Assembly (NCBI RefSeq): GCF_019312595.1
Contig: NZ_JAHWDQ010000001.1
Coordinates: 992,001-1,056,000 of the forward strand
Source of the DNA: Zhongshania aquimaris
GTDB lineage: Bacteria > Pseudomonadota > Gammaproteobacteria > Pseudomonadales > Spongiibacteraceae
Length of the DNA: 64,000 nt
Direction of reading: 5' to 3'
Position numbers and translations under genes: made by a program. A model generated the notes under the pieces. It searched no databases, had not been told where the DNA came from, and saw nothing but the letters and a program-made list of their open reading frames with translations. Below are positions 18,674-27,580 of the stretch, piece by piece. Positions within the stretch are counted from its first letter, which is position 1, and every line of letters starts with the position of its first letter.

Positions 18674-18705
18674 TTTAGATATTCCTAAACAATATTAAAA
18701 AAGGA

Positions 18706-18978
18706 CTAGAACGCCAACCAGCGCAAAACCATACACAGCCAAAGGATATAGCTCATAATTGACGCGGGTAAAGCCTTTAGCCCTAGCGCGCTACCACGCT
18801 GTTTTTCGACCGCCGCATACAGCATCGCCGCAGTTACAAAGGCATGCAAAATCATGAGGGATGATGCTTGTTGCCAGCCATAAATATGACTCTTGAAGGT
18901 CAGAGGCACAAACAGCGCGGTCGCTAAGAAAAGTCCATTTAACAGACCAAAAGCCATGACAATACGGCACAAAATCAA
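18706..18978 (-). CDS. Small membrane protein of unknown function
   Basis: A 90-residue protein with three hydrophobic stretches (about residues 5-25, 40-57 and 68-88), so most likely a three-helix inner-membrane protein. No family is recognised. The first codon in frame is TTG at 18978, preceded by GAGG about 10 nt away; an ATG at 18957 (residue 8) is the alternative but has no clear ribosome site. It lies between the hemolysin-III homologue (28 bp upstream) and the thioesterase (32 bp downstream), suggesting co-transcription. Confidence 0.6.
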   Translation of the reverse strand: MILCRIVMAFGLLNGLFLATALFVPLTFKSHIYGWQQASSLMILHAFVTAAMLYAAVEKQRGSALGLKALPASIMSYILWLCMVLRWLAF

Positions 18979-19006
18979 AATATTAGATCCTCAGCCAATA
19001 TACTAT

Positions 19007-19624
19007 TCAGGCGACATAGTAATAGATGGTGAAGAAATGGCATACACTTCCCGCCAACACGAATAGATGCCACACGCCGTGAAAATGAGTGACCTTTTTG
19101 TCAAAAACATAAAAGACGATACCCGCGGTGTAGGCAACCCCACCCGCCAAGAGCAAGTTAAAACCACCCGCAGGTAAGGCGCTTCCCAAAGGCTTAATCA
19201 AGAACATGGCAAGCCAGCCCATCAATAGATAAACCGCGATCGACCACGCACGCCGCCCCGCTTTGGGGATAACTTCTAAAATCATACCGACCGCCGCCAG
19301 TGACCAAATCAGCGCGAACATCCACCAACCGCCAGCGTCACGGAGTGTCACGACTAAAAACGGTGTATAGGTGCCGGCGATAAGAAGGTAGATAGCCAAG
19401 TGATCAAGCTGCCGATAGAGCGCTTTATAAGGCCCCTGGGTGCTGTGGTACAAGGTAGAAAACAGATAGAGGGCAAACAGGGAAGTGCAGTACACCGAAA
19501 ATCCCAATATTTTCCATACATCGCCACTTTGCACCGCAGGCGCAATCAGCGCCACACTGCCAATCAGCGCCGCGCACACGCCAAGCAAATGGGAAACCCC
19601 GTTAAAACGCTCGCCTTTATACAC
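19007..19624 (-). CDS. Hemolysin III / PAQR family membrane protein
   Basis: A 205-residue protein with seven hydrophobic segments. The family motifs are all present: STLYHS, LDHLAIYLLIAGTYTPF, and FHGVWHLFVLAGSVCHF, which hold the His, Asp and Ser residues that form the metal site of PAQR/HlyIII proteins. Bacterial members (YqfA, HlyIII) are inner-membrane proteins; a role in fatty-acid or membrane homeostasis has been suggested for some, and the hemolysin name is historical. Translation appears to start at GTG 19624. It leads a short same-strand run with the small membrane protein and the thioesterase. Confidence 0.85.
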   Translation of the reverse strand: MYKGERFNGVSHLLGVCAALIGSVALIAPAVQSGDVWKILGFSVYCTSLFALYLFSTLYHSTQGPYKALYRQLDHLAIYLLIAGTYTPFLVVTLRDAGGWWMFALIWSLAAVGMILEVIPKAGRRAWSIAVYLLMGWLAMFLIKPLGSALPAGGFNLLLAGGVAYTAGIVFYVFDKKVTHFHGVWHLFVLAGSVCHFFTIYYYVA

Positions 19625-19926
19625 TATGCCGCTACCATCCTAATTATTTTGCGAGATGCACTACCAACACTGACTGCAACAATTGGATTCAACTGCCCAC
19701 AAAAGACGCCGCAGATGAAACAATCTAACAGATATCATTGAGCCTGCGGGGATTCGACGGGGAGTTGCGGACATTTTATTAAGACAGGGAGTTCGCGCTA
19801 TTCAAAAACATTAAGAGATTGAGGCTGGGGGCACAACCGCCGAGGGAAATAAAGTCGCACCGGAATATAGACGCTAGGAATCCACATTATCACTGCAGGT
19901 GCGACCGCAGCCTTCCGCAGGCAAGT
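19625..19926. other. Intergenic stretch, no gene seen
   Basis: 302 bp between two reverse-strand genes. No protein-like frame was found. It contains a separated inverted pair GTCGCACC / GGTGCGAC (19854-19861 and 19898-19905), too short and widely spaced to name. It presumably holds the promoter of the hemolysin-III gene, but no convincing -35/-10 pair was found. Confidence 0.5.
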
Positions 19927-20205
19927 TTAAGCTACCTCATCATCCAAGCGCCCCACCCCCTCAAAGAGCAGTTCTACATGCAAAGATCCATTAGTATTGA
20001 CGACTTTCCGAATACGAATTTCACCCAAGCGCCCGTCACGCAGGCGGATACGGTATTCTGTTCCGTCTAAACGTTCGCTAATCTGCTTATTCAGGTGTAA
20101 GCAACCGCCCCACTTCACATAATTGCGGCTTGAGGAGATATACATGGGAACATCAGATAATAATTCCCGATCACCGAGTAATACACTGCCATGCGTCAAA
20201 TCCAT
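19927..20205 (-). CDS. Small conserved-looking soluble protein, unknown
   Basis: A 92-residue protein with no signal peptide or membrane segment. Alternating hydrophobic and charged residues in its second half (YRIRLRDGRLGEIRIRKVV, then HVELLFEGVG) suggest a small beta-sheet domain, perhaps PilZ- or SH3-sized, but no signature motif supports a family. GGAG lies 7 nt before the ATG, which supports a real start. It stands alone between the hemolysin-III gene and the amidohydrolase gene, both on the same strand. Confidence 0.6.
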   Translation of the reverse strand: MDLTHGSVLLGDRELLSDVPMYISSSRNYVKWGGCLHLNKQISERLDGTEYRIRLRDGRLGEIRIRKVVNTNGSLHVELLFEGVGRLDDEVA

Positions 20206-20380
20206 TGACTAACTCCATGCTATATATAAATTCACACCAAAATACGTAATTTAACTTATAGCATCCGTGCCAGTAGCTCTGTTATACCATAGCCCTAGCT
20301 TAATTCATCCCCCCCGTTCTAGATCAAAGCGCTTCAACTACTCAGTTATTTCATAACAAAAAGTAATAAAACGACCCTAT

Positions 20381-21583
20381 TTAGCTGCTGATACCAAGCA
20401 TTTTCGCCGCATTTCCTCTCATCATTTGATGTATTTCAGACTCCGAAAAGCCGTCCATTTCCTCTGTCATTTCAGAGGGCCACAAAAGTCCCTCCGGGTG
20501 CGGGTAATCTGAACCGTTGACGATAGTCTCGACCCCAGCGCTTTTCGCTATGCGGCCGAAGTCATCCTCGTGAAAAGGCACAATTTTAAAGTGCTGGCGA
20601 AATACCTCGCTGGGAAGCCCCGGTTTTCCGTATGGCCAGCGGCTTTTATGGTCGCCAAGCCGGTAGATCTTATCCATCGTTTTGAGCAAATGCGGTAGCC
20701 ACGCCGCACCAAATTCCACAATGAGAAACTGCAGGCGCGGGAAGCGACCAAACAGATTTTGGAATATGGTCGCGGCAAGCTGATCGACCACAGTCCGCTC
20801 CCCCATCCCAACAAACATATTAAAAGCCGTAAAGCGATGCGAAGGTGGGTTCGCTGGCTCGCCCCACGGCGCTGCATACAGCTCTGTAAACGGGCCACTA
20901 CCGATATGGTAAGTCACGATCACGCCCGCCTCCTGGACTCTCGCCCAAAAAGGATCAAAATGCGGATCAGCTGGCGAACGCCCCTCAATGGGACCAGTAT
21001 TAATATGAACTAGGCGGCAGCCTTCTTTTAATATGCGCTCCAGTTCCAGCAAAGCCTGGCCGACGTCCAGCAAACTCATCATGGCCGTTGAAAAAACTCG
21101 GCCGTCGCCGCCCCAGCCCCAGTCTTCAGCTACCCAACGGTTAAATGCACGGATACTCGGGTAGGCGATATCGCGGTGTTGAGGCTTGCGAAGCTGGTAT
21201 TCAACACCGCAGCCCAAGGTTGGAATCATCACACAGGCCTCTACGCCCTGCTCATCCATACGCTTAAGGCGCGCGGCTTTATTAATAAATTCCGGACAAT
21301 CGATAGCGCGAATAGCATTGGCATTAACGGCGCCGCCGGTATCAACATCGCCTTTAAAAAAGGCCTTCATGGCACCTGGCGGCCCCACGTAATCACCCAC
21401 ACCGACGCTAAAGAAATTTAAGCGCTCTTCCCCCAGTTTCATTACCCCAAAGCCATCGTCGCGCTCGCGCTCAACCCATACGGTGCGATCGCGAAATTTG
21501 GCTTCGATATGCCGACTAAAGCAATCGTCAGGCTCGTAGTAATGGTTATCGCAATCTATTAAAGAATAGGGAAGTGGATTCAT
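20381..21583 (-). CDS. Amidohydrolase_2 family metal-dependent hydrolase
   Basis: A 400-residue TIM-barrel hydrolase of the amidohydrolase-2 (ACMSD-like) group. The N-terminal metal motif appears as LIDCDNHYYEP (Asp12, His14), the middle strand as VIVTYHIGSG, and the C-terminal motif as NGSDYPHPEGL with the conserved Asp and the following HP. Members decarboxylate or hydrolyse aromatic and amide substrates; this long form with W-rich loops is common in actinobacteria and marine proteobacteria, where it is mostly uncharacterised. A MaoC-type gene lies 133 bp upstream on the same strand, hinting at a shared catabolic route. Specific substrate unknown. Confidence 0.83.
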   Translation of the reverse strand: MNPLPYSLIDCDNHYYEPDDCFSRHIEAKFRDRTVWVERERDDGFGVMKLGEERLNFFSVGVGDYVGPPGAMKAFFKGDVDTGGAVNANAIRAIDCPEFINKAARLKRMDEQGVEACVMIPTLGCGVEYQLRKPQHRDIAYPSIRAFNRWVAEDWGWGGDGRVFSTAMMSLLDVGQALLELERILKEGCRLVHINTGPIEGRSPADPHFDPFWARVQEAGVIVTYHIGSGPFTELYAAPWGEPANPPSHRFTAFNMFVGMGERTVVDQLAATIFQNLFGRFPRLQFLIVEFGAAWLPHLLKTMDKIYRLGDHKSRWPYGKPGLPSEVFRQHFKIVPFHEDDFGRIAKSAGVETIVNGSDYPHPEGLLWPSEMTEEMDGFSESEIHQMMRGNAAKMLGISS

Positions 21584-21716
21584 GGCACAGCTCCTTGTCG
21601 CAGACGCAAGCTCACTTTACGCCGGGTCACAAAAGAACTCATTAACCGCAGCAATCACTCGACGGTGACAAAAAAGCTCACCGCCACCAGCACTGCAAGT
21701 CAAGATAGCTGCGAAT

Positions 21717-22175
21717 CTAGGCAGGAAAATAGCGGCTAATGGTATCAACGACGCAGGCTGGCCTGTCGCTGCCTTCAATCTCTACAGTAACTCGAACTAC
21801 CGACTGGATCGCGCCCTTTATTTCCTCTACCGACACGAGCTCACCGTTACCGCGCACTCGCGACCCCACCGGCACAGGGGACGGAAACCGAATACGGTCA
21901 CAGCCCACGTTGACGCCCATCGAAACACCCTGGACATCAATTATCTGTGGCAAAAATAGGTTAACAAGCGACAGGGTTAAGTAACCGTGGGCAATACACT
22001 TTCCAAATGGGCCATCTTTTGCCCGCTCTGGATCAACATGTATCCACTGATGATCGCCAGTCGCGTCGGCAAACAAATTTATGCGCTGCTGATCTATCTC
22101 TAGCCAATCACTGCTTCCCAGTGCGCTACCTACCGCGGAAATCAGATCTTTGGGCTGTTTAAAAACGGTGGTCAT
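21717..22175 (-). CDS. MaoC-family enoyl-CoA hydratase-like protein
   Basis: A 152-residue hotdog protein with the hydratase-2 motif TGDHQWIHVDPERA (Asp41, His46) and GKCIAHGYLTLSL. It is a paralogue of the protein at 6011-6472: both share HVDPERAKD-PFG and the VEIEG tail. ATG at 22175 is chosen over an upstream in-frame start at 22223 because GGAG precedes it by 5 nt and the extra 16 residues look unlike the family. It probably hydrates an enoyl-CoA; next to an amidohydrolase gene, its substrate could differ from straight fatty acids. Confidence 0.85.
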   Translation of the reverse strand: MTTVFKQPKDLISAVGSALGSSDWLEIDQQRINLFADATGDHQWIHVDPERAKDGPFGKCIAHGYLTLSLVNLFLPQIIDVQGVSMGVNVGCDRIRFPSPVPVGSRVRGNGELVSVEEIKGAIQSVVRVTVEIEGSDRPACVVDTISRYFPA

Positions 22176-22463
22176 ATATGCTCCAGTGCTTGACCGACTC
22201 CTTACTTTACAATGCCGTAGCATTCACAAAAGCAGATCGGATGTAATAACTCGGGTTTCTAAGGTGACTTTATCACTCGAGCTTAAAAACACGGCATAGT
22301 CTATCAGGACGACAAGACCATTTTTTAGCGCCCATTTCTACGCTACTTTATCCGCTACAATGTAAGCTGTGCCGCAACTTATACGCATTGCCGTGCTCCT
22401 AAGGTAACGCTGGGGAAATGTAAGGACCTGCCACTAAAAATAATTGAGGGGCGACAATACAGT

Positions 22464-23930
22464 ATGACGACGCTCAGTCCGCAAGAAATCTGGAGCTGGC
22501 TCACTGGCAATATCGCTGGCTTAGGCGCACTGCTCGCGGCCATTTTTGCCATACTCGGTGTGCTATCGGCCTTAGAAGCCATTCTAAAAACCCGAACAGC
22601 ACAAGGCGCCGTGGCGTGGGCTATTGTTCTCGTCGGGTTCCCCCCAGTATTTGTGCCCCTCTACTGGATATTTGGTCGCCGCAAATTCCGCGGCTATGCG
22701 CTAGCGAAACGCCATAATCACTTGCAAATTGATGAAGTCGCACACGACTTACTTAGAGATTTCCCAGCCTTCGGAGCAGAGACAAGCAGCAATGACCCTC
22801 GACTAATTGCCCTGGAGCAACTCACCACGCTGCCATTCTGCTCCGGAAATGACTGCCAGCTCCTGATCAATGGCAAAGCCGCGTTCAATGAAATATTTAC
22901 CAAAATTGAGGCGGCATCAGACTATATCTTGCTCGAATTTTACATTATTCGCGACGATCAAATTGGCAATGAACTCGCCGAATTACTAATAAAAAAGGCA
23001 CAGCAAGGTCTTAAAATTTACGTCGTCTATGACGAAATTGGCAGTCTCAAGCTCAGCAAGCATTACCTGCAAAACTTAAGTGTGCACGGTGTGAATATAA
23101 TCCCTTTCAACAGCACTAAGGGCTTGGGAAATCGCCTGCAACTTAATTTTCGCAACCATCGCAAAATTGTTGTCTGCGACGGCAATTACGCGTTCATTGG
23201 CGGCATGAATATTGGCGATGAGTATCGAGATATGCACCCGGTACTCACTCCGTGGCGCGACACTGGCATCGCCATTACCGGACCGGCTGTGCAAGCAGTG
23301 CAGCTGGCCTTTGCCGAAGACTGGTTTTGGGCAAACGAGTCTCTGCCAAAATTAAACTGGCAGACCAGCCAAGCAAAGAGGCAGCTCAACACCTTAGTGC
23401 TCGCCACAGGTCCCGCCGACAATACCGACAGCTGCGCTCTGTACTTTTTAAATATGATCCATCAAGCAAGGCAGCGGCTGTGGATTGTAAGCCCCTATTT
23501 TGTCCCCGACGCACCGGTGATTCATTCTTTACAGTTAGCGGCCATGCGCGGGGTCGACGTGAGAATTATGCTCCCCGCGAAACCCGACAAGCTTATAATT
23601 CAACTTTCTTCTTATACCGCAATCAAAGAAACCCTCGATCGGGGTGTACAGTTTTATTACTACCAAGACGGTTTCTTGCATCAGAAAGTCATGTTAGTAG
23701 ATGATGATATCAGCGTGGTCGGCACGGCCAATTTAGATAACCGTTCCTTTCGCCTCAATTTTGAACTCTGCGTTATCAATCACAGCACCGAATTTGCTAA
23801 GAAAATAGAAGATATGCTGAAAGACGATTTTCAAAAATGCACCCAATTGCTGCCCAGGGAAGTGGCGCAATGGTCCCTCCAACGCCGCATTTTGAGTCGT
23901 TGTGCCTATCTTTTCGCGCCACTGCAATAA
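22464..23930 (+). CDS. cls: Cardiolipin synthase, phospholipase D type
   Basis: A 488-residue membrane enzyme that condenses phosphatidylglycerol into cardiolipin at the inner membrane. It has two N-terminal membrane helices (~17-38, ~50-70) and two HKD motifs: NHRKIVVCDGNYAFIGGMN (His232) and HQKVMLVDDD (His406) followed by VGTANLDNRS. Length and layout match ClsA. The PLD-type synthase call is firm. It is the first gene of a tight forward cluster, ending 9 bp before a LetA-like gene, so its product is probably made together with an MCE lipid-transport system. Confidence 0.92.
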   Translation: MTTLSPQEIWSWLTGNIAGLGALLAAIFAILGVLSALEAILKTRTAQGAVAWAIVLVGFPPVFVPLYWIFGRRKFRGYALAKRHNHLQIDEVAHDLLRDFPAFGAETSSNDPRLIALEQLTTLPFCSGNDCQLLINGKAAFNEIFTKIEAASDYILLEFYIIRDDQIGNELAELLIKKAQQGLKIYVVYDEIGSLKLSKHYLQNLSVHGVNIIPFNSTKGLGNRLQLNFRNHRKIVVCDGNYAFIGGMNIGDEYRDMHPVLTPWRDTGIAITGPAVQAVQLAFAEDWFWANESLPKLNWQTSQAKRQLNTLVLATGPADNTDSCALYFLNMIHQARQRLWIVSPYFVPDAPVIHSLQLAAMRGVDVRIMLPAKPDKLIIQLSSYTAIKETLDRGVQFYYYQDGFLHQKVMLVDDDISVVGTANLDNRSFRLNFELCVINHSTEFAKKIEDMLKDDFQKCTQLLPREVAQWSLQRRILSRCAYLFAPLQ

Positions 23931-23939
23931 CGTATTTCT

Positions 23940-24569
23940 ATGACCGAAGCCAGTCACATACCTCAACAACTGACCGCCTGCCCCGACTGCGATTTACTAT
24001 TGCAAACTACGCAGGACCATCATCGCATGGAAGGTCGCTGCCCGCGCTGTAAAGCGGTGCTATGGCACTCAGCCAAGCATACTGACACGATTAGTTTCGC
24101 TGCGGCCATCAGTGGCCTGATATTATTTTACCCCGCCATTACGCTGCCAATCCTAAAATTCAGCATGGTCGGGCAGAATGGCAGCAATTCTCTAATCGGC
24201 GGCATTTATCGCATGTGGATTGAGCAGGAGAAGATGCTCGCGATATTAATTTTGCTGTGCTCGCTGATAGCCCCGCTAATGCATTTACTGCTCACCGCGG
24301 TAGTGTGTTTGAGTATTCGACTGAATCATTTTCCACCTCATTTCCCTCAGTGGCTCAAATACAAATGCTGGATGCAAAGTTGGAGTATGCTTGAGGTTTA
24401 CGCGATGGGGATTATTGTCGCCTATGTGAAAATGATGCACGACGGTGATGTGAGCGTGTCTGGCGGCACCTATTGCCTATGTGCGCTTCTGCTCTGTGTT
24501 ATTTTAAGCAGCCAATATTTCTACGAAGAACAAGCTTGGCAGCACTGGGAGCAAAATAAACCGGCATGA
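23940..24569 (+). CDS. LetA/PqiA-like membrane protein, first half
   Basis: A 209-residue inner-membrane protein of the paraquat-inducible A family. It begins with a zinc-ribbon (Cys14, Cys17, Cys34, Cys37; CPDC...CPRC) followed by four hydrophobic segments. Escherichia coli LetA and PqiA are ~420 residues with two such halves in one chain; here each half is its own gene. LetA partners the MCE protein LetB in moving lipids between membranes. The stop overlaps the start of the next gene (ATGA), indicating translational coupling. Confidence 0.88.
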   Translation: MTEASHIPQQLTACPDCDLLLQTTQDHHRMEGRCPRCKAVLWHSAKHTDTISFAAAISGLILFYPAITLPILKFSMVGQNGSNSLIGGIYRMWIEQEKMLAILILLCSLIAPLMHLLLTAVVCLSIRLNHFPPHFPQWLKYKCWMQSWSMLEVYAMGIIVAYVKMMHDGDVSVSGGTYCLCALLLCVILSSQYFYEEQAWQHWEQNKPA

Positions 24570-25186
24570 CCACTAGCGCCCAACAACGCGGCATAGCGCG
24601 CTGCACAGAGTGCGGCAAACTCAGCCACCTGCCAGATCTAGGAGACAACTCGGTAGCTAGCTGCCCCCGCTGCAATGTCGCGCTGAGCTTTCGTAAGCCG
24701 CAAAGCTTACAGCGCAGCTGGGCCTACACCGTGGCCGCCATCGCCTTATTACTACCTGCGAACATTTTACCCATACTCACTGTAATTAGCTTTGGACAAG
24801 GCGACCCCGACACGATCATGTCCGGCGTAGTAAAACTATGGGTATCAGATCTGCAAGCCATTGCCGCAATTGTGTTTATCGCCAGTATCGCAGTGCCGGT
24901 ATTGAAGCTCGTGATTCTGATTATTTTAATGCTCGTCGTGCAACTACAGCTGCCGCTAAATCGCCAGCAGTGCACCGTACTTTACCGCTTTATCCACTTT
25001 ATCGGCCGCTGGTCCATGCTAGATTTATTCATGATCTCGATTTTGGTCACACTGGTACACCTCGGCAATATCGCCACCGTAGAGAGTGGCCCTGCCGCCA
25101 CTGCCTTCGCCGCCGTGGTAGTACTCACTCTTCTGGCCGCAAACAGTTTTGACCCGCGCTTAATATGGGACTTAGATGATGAATGA
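24566..25186 (+). CDS. LetA/PqiA-like membrane protein, second half
   Basis: A 206-residue protein homologous in layout to the gene before it: zinc-ribbon with Cys13, Cys16, Cys33, Cys36 (CTEC...CPRC), then four membrane segments, with the PANILPILTVISFGQG motif typical of this family. Together with the preceding protein it would rebuild the two-half LetA/PqiA unit that sits in the inner membrane under the MCE tunnel. It overlaps its upstream neighbour by 4 nt and its downstream MCE gene by 11 nt. Confidence 0.88.
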   Translation: MTTSAQQRGIARCTECGKLSHLPDLGDNSVASCPRCNVALSFRKPQSLQRSWAYTVAAIALLLPANILPILTVISFGQGDPDTIMSGVVKLWVSDLQAIAAIVFIASIAVPVLKLVILIILMLVVQLQLPLNRQQCTVLYRFIHFIGRWSMLDLFMISILVTLVHLGNIATVESGPAATAFAAVVVLTLLAANSFDPRLIWDLDDE

Positions 25187-27500
25187 TCGCAATATATCGT
25201 CCGCTGTCGTCGCGCCAAAGCGCGGACTATCTGCTATTTGGCTGCTACCACTTATCGCCTTAGGCATTGCGGTATGGCTGATGTACAAAAGCCTAAATGA
25301 CAGCGGGCTTAGCGTCACTGTCGCCTTCGACAATGGCAGCGGTATTAATGTCGGTAAAACCCCAGTCATTTATCAGGGGATCAATGTTGGTCAAGTGCAA
25401 GGTTTACAGCTCGATGACGATCTAGAAGGGGTCACCGCCACCCTCGAACTCTCTCGTCAAATAGAGCCGCTGATTAAGAAAAACACCGAGTTTTGGCTAG
25501 TGAAACCGCAGATCTCACTTTCCGGCGTATCCGGCCTAGACACCCTGGTGGCGGGCAACTATATAAGTTTTAAACCCGGGGATGGCGAGGTCGCCGAACA
25601 TTTTGTCGCCTTGAACACGCCGCCACCGCAAACCAATAATTTACCCGGCCTTCGCTTGATTTTAAACGCGACTGAGCTTGGGTCCTTGTCAGTTGGGGCA
25701 CCGGTGCTTTACCAACAAATCGATGTCGGTGATATCGAGGGCTACCAGCTTAGCAATGACGGCATTGAAATAAATGTACGCATCGATCCGCAATACAGCC
25801 ATTTAGTCAATAGCAGTTCCCGCTTTTGGGCCCATAGCGGCGTTAAAATAAACGCTGGCCTGCAAGGTATCGATATTGAAACAGGCTCAATGGCCAGTAT
25901 CTTGGCCGGCGGCATTGCCTTCGACACGCCCACAAAGGACGACAGCGTTGTCGATAACAACGCGCAATTCAAATTATTCAAAAACCAAGATCGCGCGAAA
26001 GGTAGCAAAATTGTCAGTGTTTACTTCCGCAACCCTGACGGTTTAAACGTCGGCAGCAATGTGCGCTTATTGGGTATGGATATAGGCAAAGTTGAGAGCT
26101 TAAAGTTTGTCGACAACAATCCCAACCTCGGCGCCAAAGTGAACCTTGCGATCTACTCTCCGCATCATCGCTACCTCAATGAGAAAACTGACTTTTGGCT
26201 AGTGAAGCCCGAGGTTTCCAGCAGCGGCGTTAGCGGTTTGGATGCCTTGATTGGCGGACCCTATATCAATGTGAAGGTCGAGGGGAAAGGTGGCGCAACA
26301 CCAGATCAATACACCGCATTACTCAAGGCGCCAGACAGCCGCATTCAACAACCTGGTTTGCGACTAACCCTGCGCAGCGATGAACTCAGCTCCGTCAGTA
26401 TTGGCAGCAAAATTTACTATCGTAAAATTGCGGTTGGCCAAGTTGAGTCGGTTGACCTTGATAAAGACGGTGTCAATATCGGCATCTTTATCCATGAACG
26501 CTATGCCACCCTTGTGCACCGCGAATCCCAATTTTGGAATGCCAGCGGTCTGAGTATCAGCGGCGGCTTAGGTGGCTTAGATATCCAAGCAGATTCGCTG
26601 GCCACCATTGTCGCAGGCGGCATTGCATTCCACACACCACAAGTCAGCAAGCCACAACTGGCATGGGAAGGCCTGGGGTTCACGCTCTATCCAGACTTCC
26701 AAAGTACCTCCGCGGAGAAAGGGCGCGATATCAATTTATTTTTTGCCACCGGCAGTAACATAAGTAAAGGCACTGAAATCAAATACCAAGGTATCAAGGT
26801 AGGTGATGTCGTTTCCGTTGAGCTAGATAGCAATATGGATCGCGTAAAAGTGAGCGCGCGGCTTGCGCCTTCGGCCAAGGCTCTCGCTCGCACCGGCAGT
26901 CAATTTTGGGTAGTGCGCCCGCAACTGGGACTGATTGGCACACGCAACCTAGAGACCTTGGTAACAGGTAGCTATATAAGTGTTAGACCTGGCTACGGCA
27001 GCATCACCACCAACTTCGTCGCCTTAGATAAACCACCGCCGTTAAGCAAACCCAGCAATGGCCTGAACTTAATTCTCACCGCCGCCCAACGCGGGTCTAT
27101 AAAGGAGGGAGTAAAGGTTTTTTACCGCGACATTCCGGTAGGTGAAGTGTTTGGCTATGAATTGGCTGAGGATGCAAGCCAAACCCTCATTCACATCAAT
27201 ATCGAGCCTCGCTATGCCAGCCTGGTGAGAGAGAACTCCCAGTTTTGGAACTCAAGTGGTATCGCCGTCAAATTCGGTCTGTTTAGTGGCGCCACAATAC
27301 GCAGTAAATCCATTGAGTCACTGCTGGAGGGCGGAATTGCCTTTGCGACTCCCGGTGGCGACGACTTAGGCCCCCTTGTCAGCGACGGCAATAATTTTGT
27401 GCTGCATCAATCAGTCGACCAACAATGGCTAGACTGGACACCGCGAATTTCTTTGCCAAACGAAGCCGACACAGGTGAGAACTGGCTGCGTGCGGATTAA
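25176..27500 (+). CDS. LetB/PqiB-like MCE protein with six MCE domains
   Basis: A 774-residue periplasmic tunnel protein anchored by one N-terminal helix (~19-37). Six MCE domains can be counted from the repeated pattern (G-x-x-V-x-Y/L-x-x-I-x-V-G-x-V and FW): about residues 45-136, 158-252, 278-370, 394-488, 517-610 and 634-730. Escherichia coli LetB has seven and PqiB three, so six is an intermediate length similar to pseudomonad PqiB-annotated proteins. Even domains end with AGGIAF and odd ones with a YI-V/K pattern, suggesting duplication of a two-domain unit. It should stack as hexameric rings bridging inner and outer membranes for lipid movement. Start at 25176 or the next ATG, 25179. 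Confidence 0.9.
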   Translation: MMNDRNISSAVVAPKRGLSAIWLLPLIALGIAVWLMYKSLNDSGLSVTVAFDNGSGINVGKTPVIYQGINVGQVQGLQLDDDLEGVTATLELSRQIEPLIKKNTEFWLVKPQISLSGVSGLDTLVAGNYISFKPGDGEVAEHFVALNTPPPQTNNLPGLRLILNATELGSLSVGAPVLYQQIDVGDIEGYQLSNDGIEINVRIDPQYSHLVNSSSRFWAHSGVKINAGLQGIDIETGSMASILAGGIAFDTPTKDDSVVDNNAQFKLFKNQDRAKGSKIVSVYFRNPDGLNVGSNVRLLGMDIGKVESLKFVDNNPNLGAKVNLAIYSPHHRYLNEKTDFWLVKPEVSSSGVSGLDALIGGPYINVKVEGKGGATPDQYTALLKAPDSRIQQPGLRLTLRSDELSSVSIGSKIYYRKIAVGQVESVDLDKDGVNIGIFIHERYATLVHRESQFWNASGLSISGGLGGLDIQADSLATIVAGGIAFHTPQVSKPQLAWEGLGFTLYPDFQSTSAEKGRDINLFFATGSNISKGTEIKYQGIKVGDVVSVELDSNMDRVKVSARLAPSAKALARTGSQFWVVRPQLGLIGTRNLETLVTGSYISVRPGYGSITTNFVALDKPPPLSKPSNGLNLILTAAQRGSIKEGVKVFYRDIPVGEVFGYELAEDASQTLIHINIEPRYASLVRENSQFWNSSGIAVKFGLFSGATIRSKSIESLLEGGIAFATPGGDDLGPLVSDGNNFVLHQSVDQQWLDWTPRISLPNEADTGENWLRAD

Positions 27501-27580
27501 CAAGTTTTCACAACATCGCTACGCAGATAACGATACAATAGGCCCACCATGACACCCAGTGCGCGCGAACTCACGTGCAC

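Noticed and set aside
19854-19905. Inverted pair GTCGCACC / GGTGCGAC
   Set aside because: Only 8-bp arms with a 36-nt spacer; common by chance.
21663-21683. CGGTGA / TCACCG hairpin between the second MaoC and amidohydrolase genes
   Set aside because: 6-bp stem only and no T-tract outside it; not strong enough to call a terminator.
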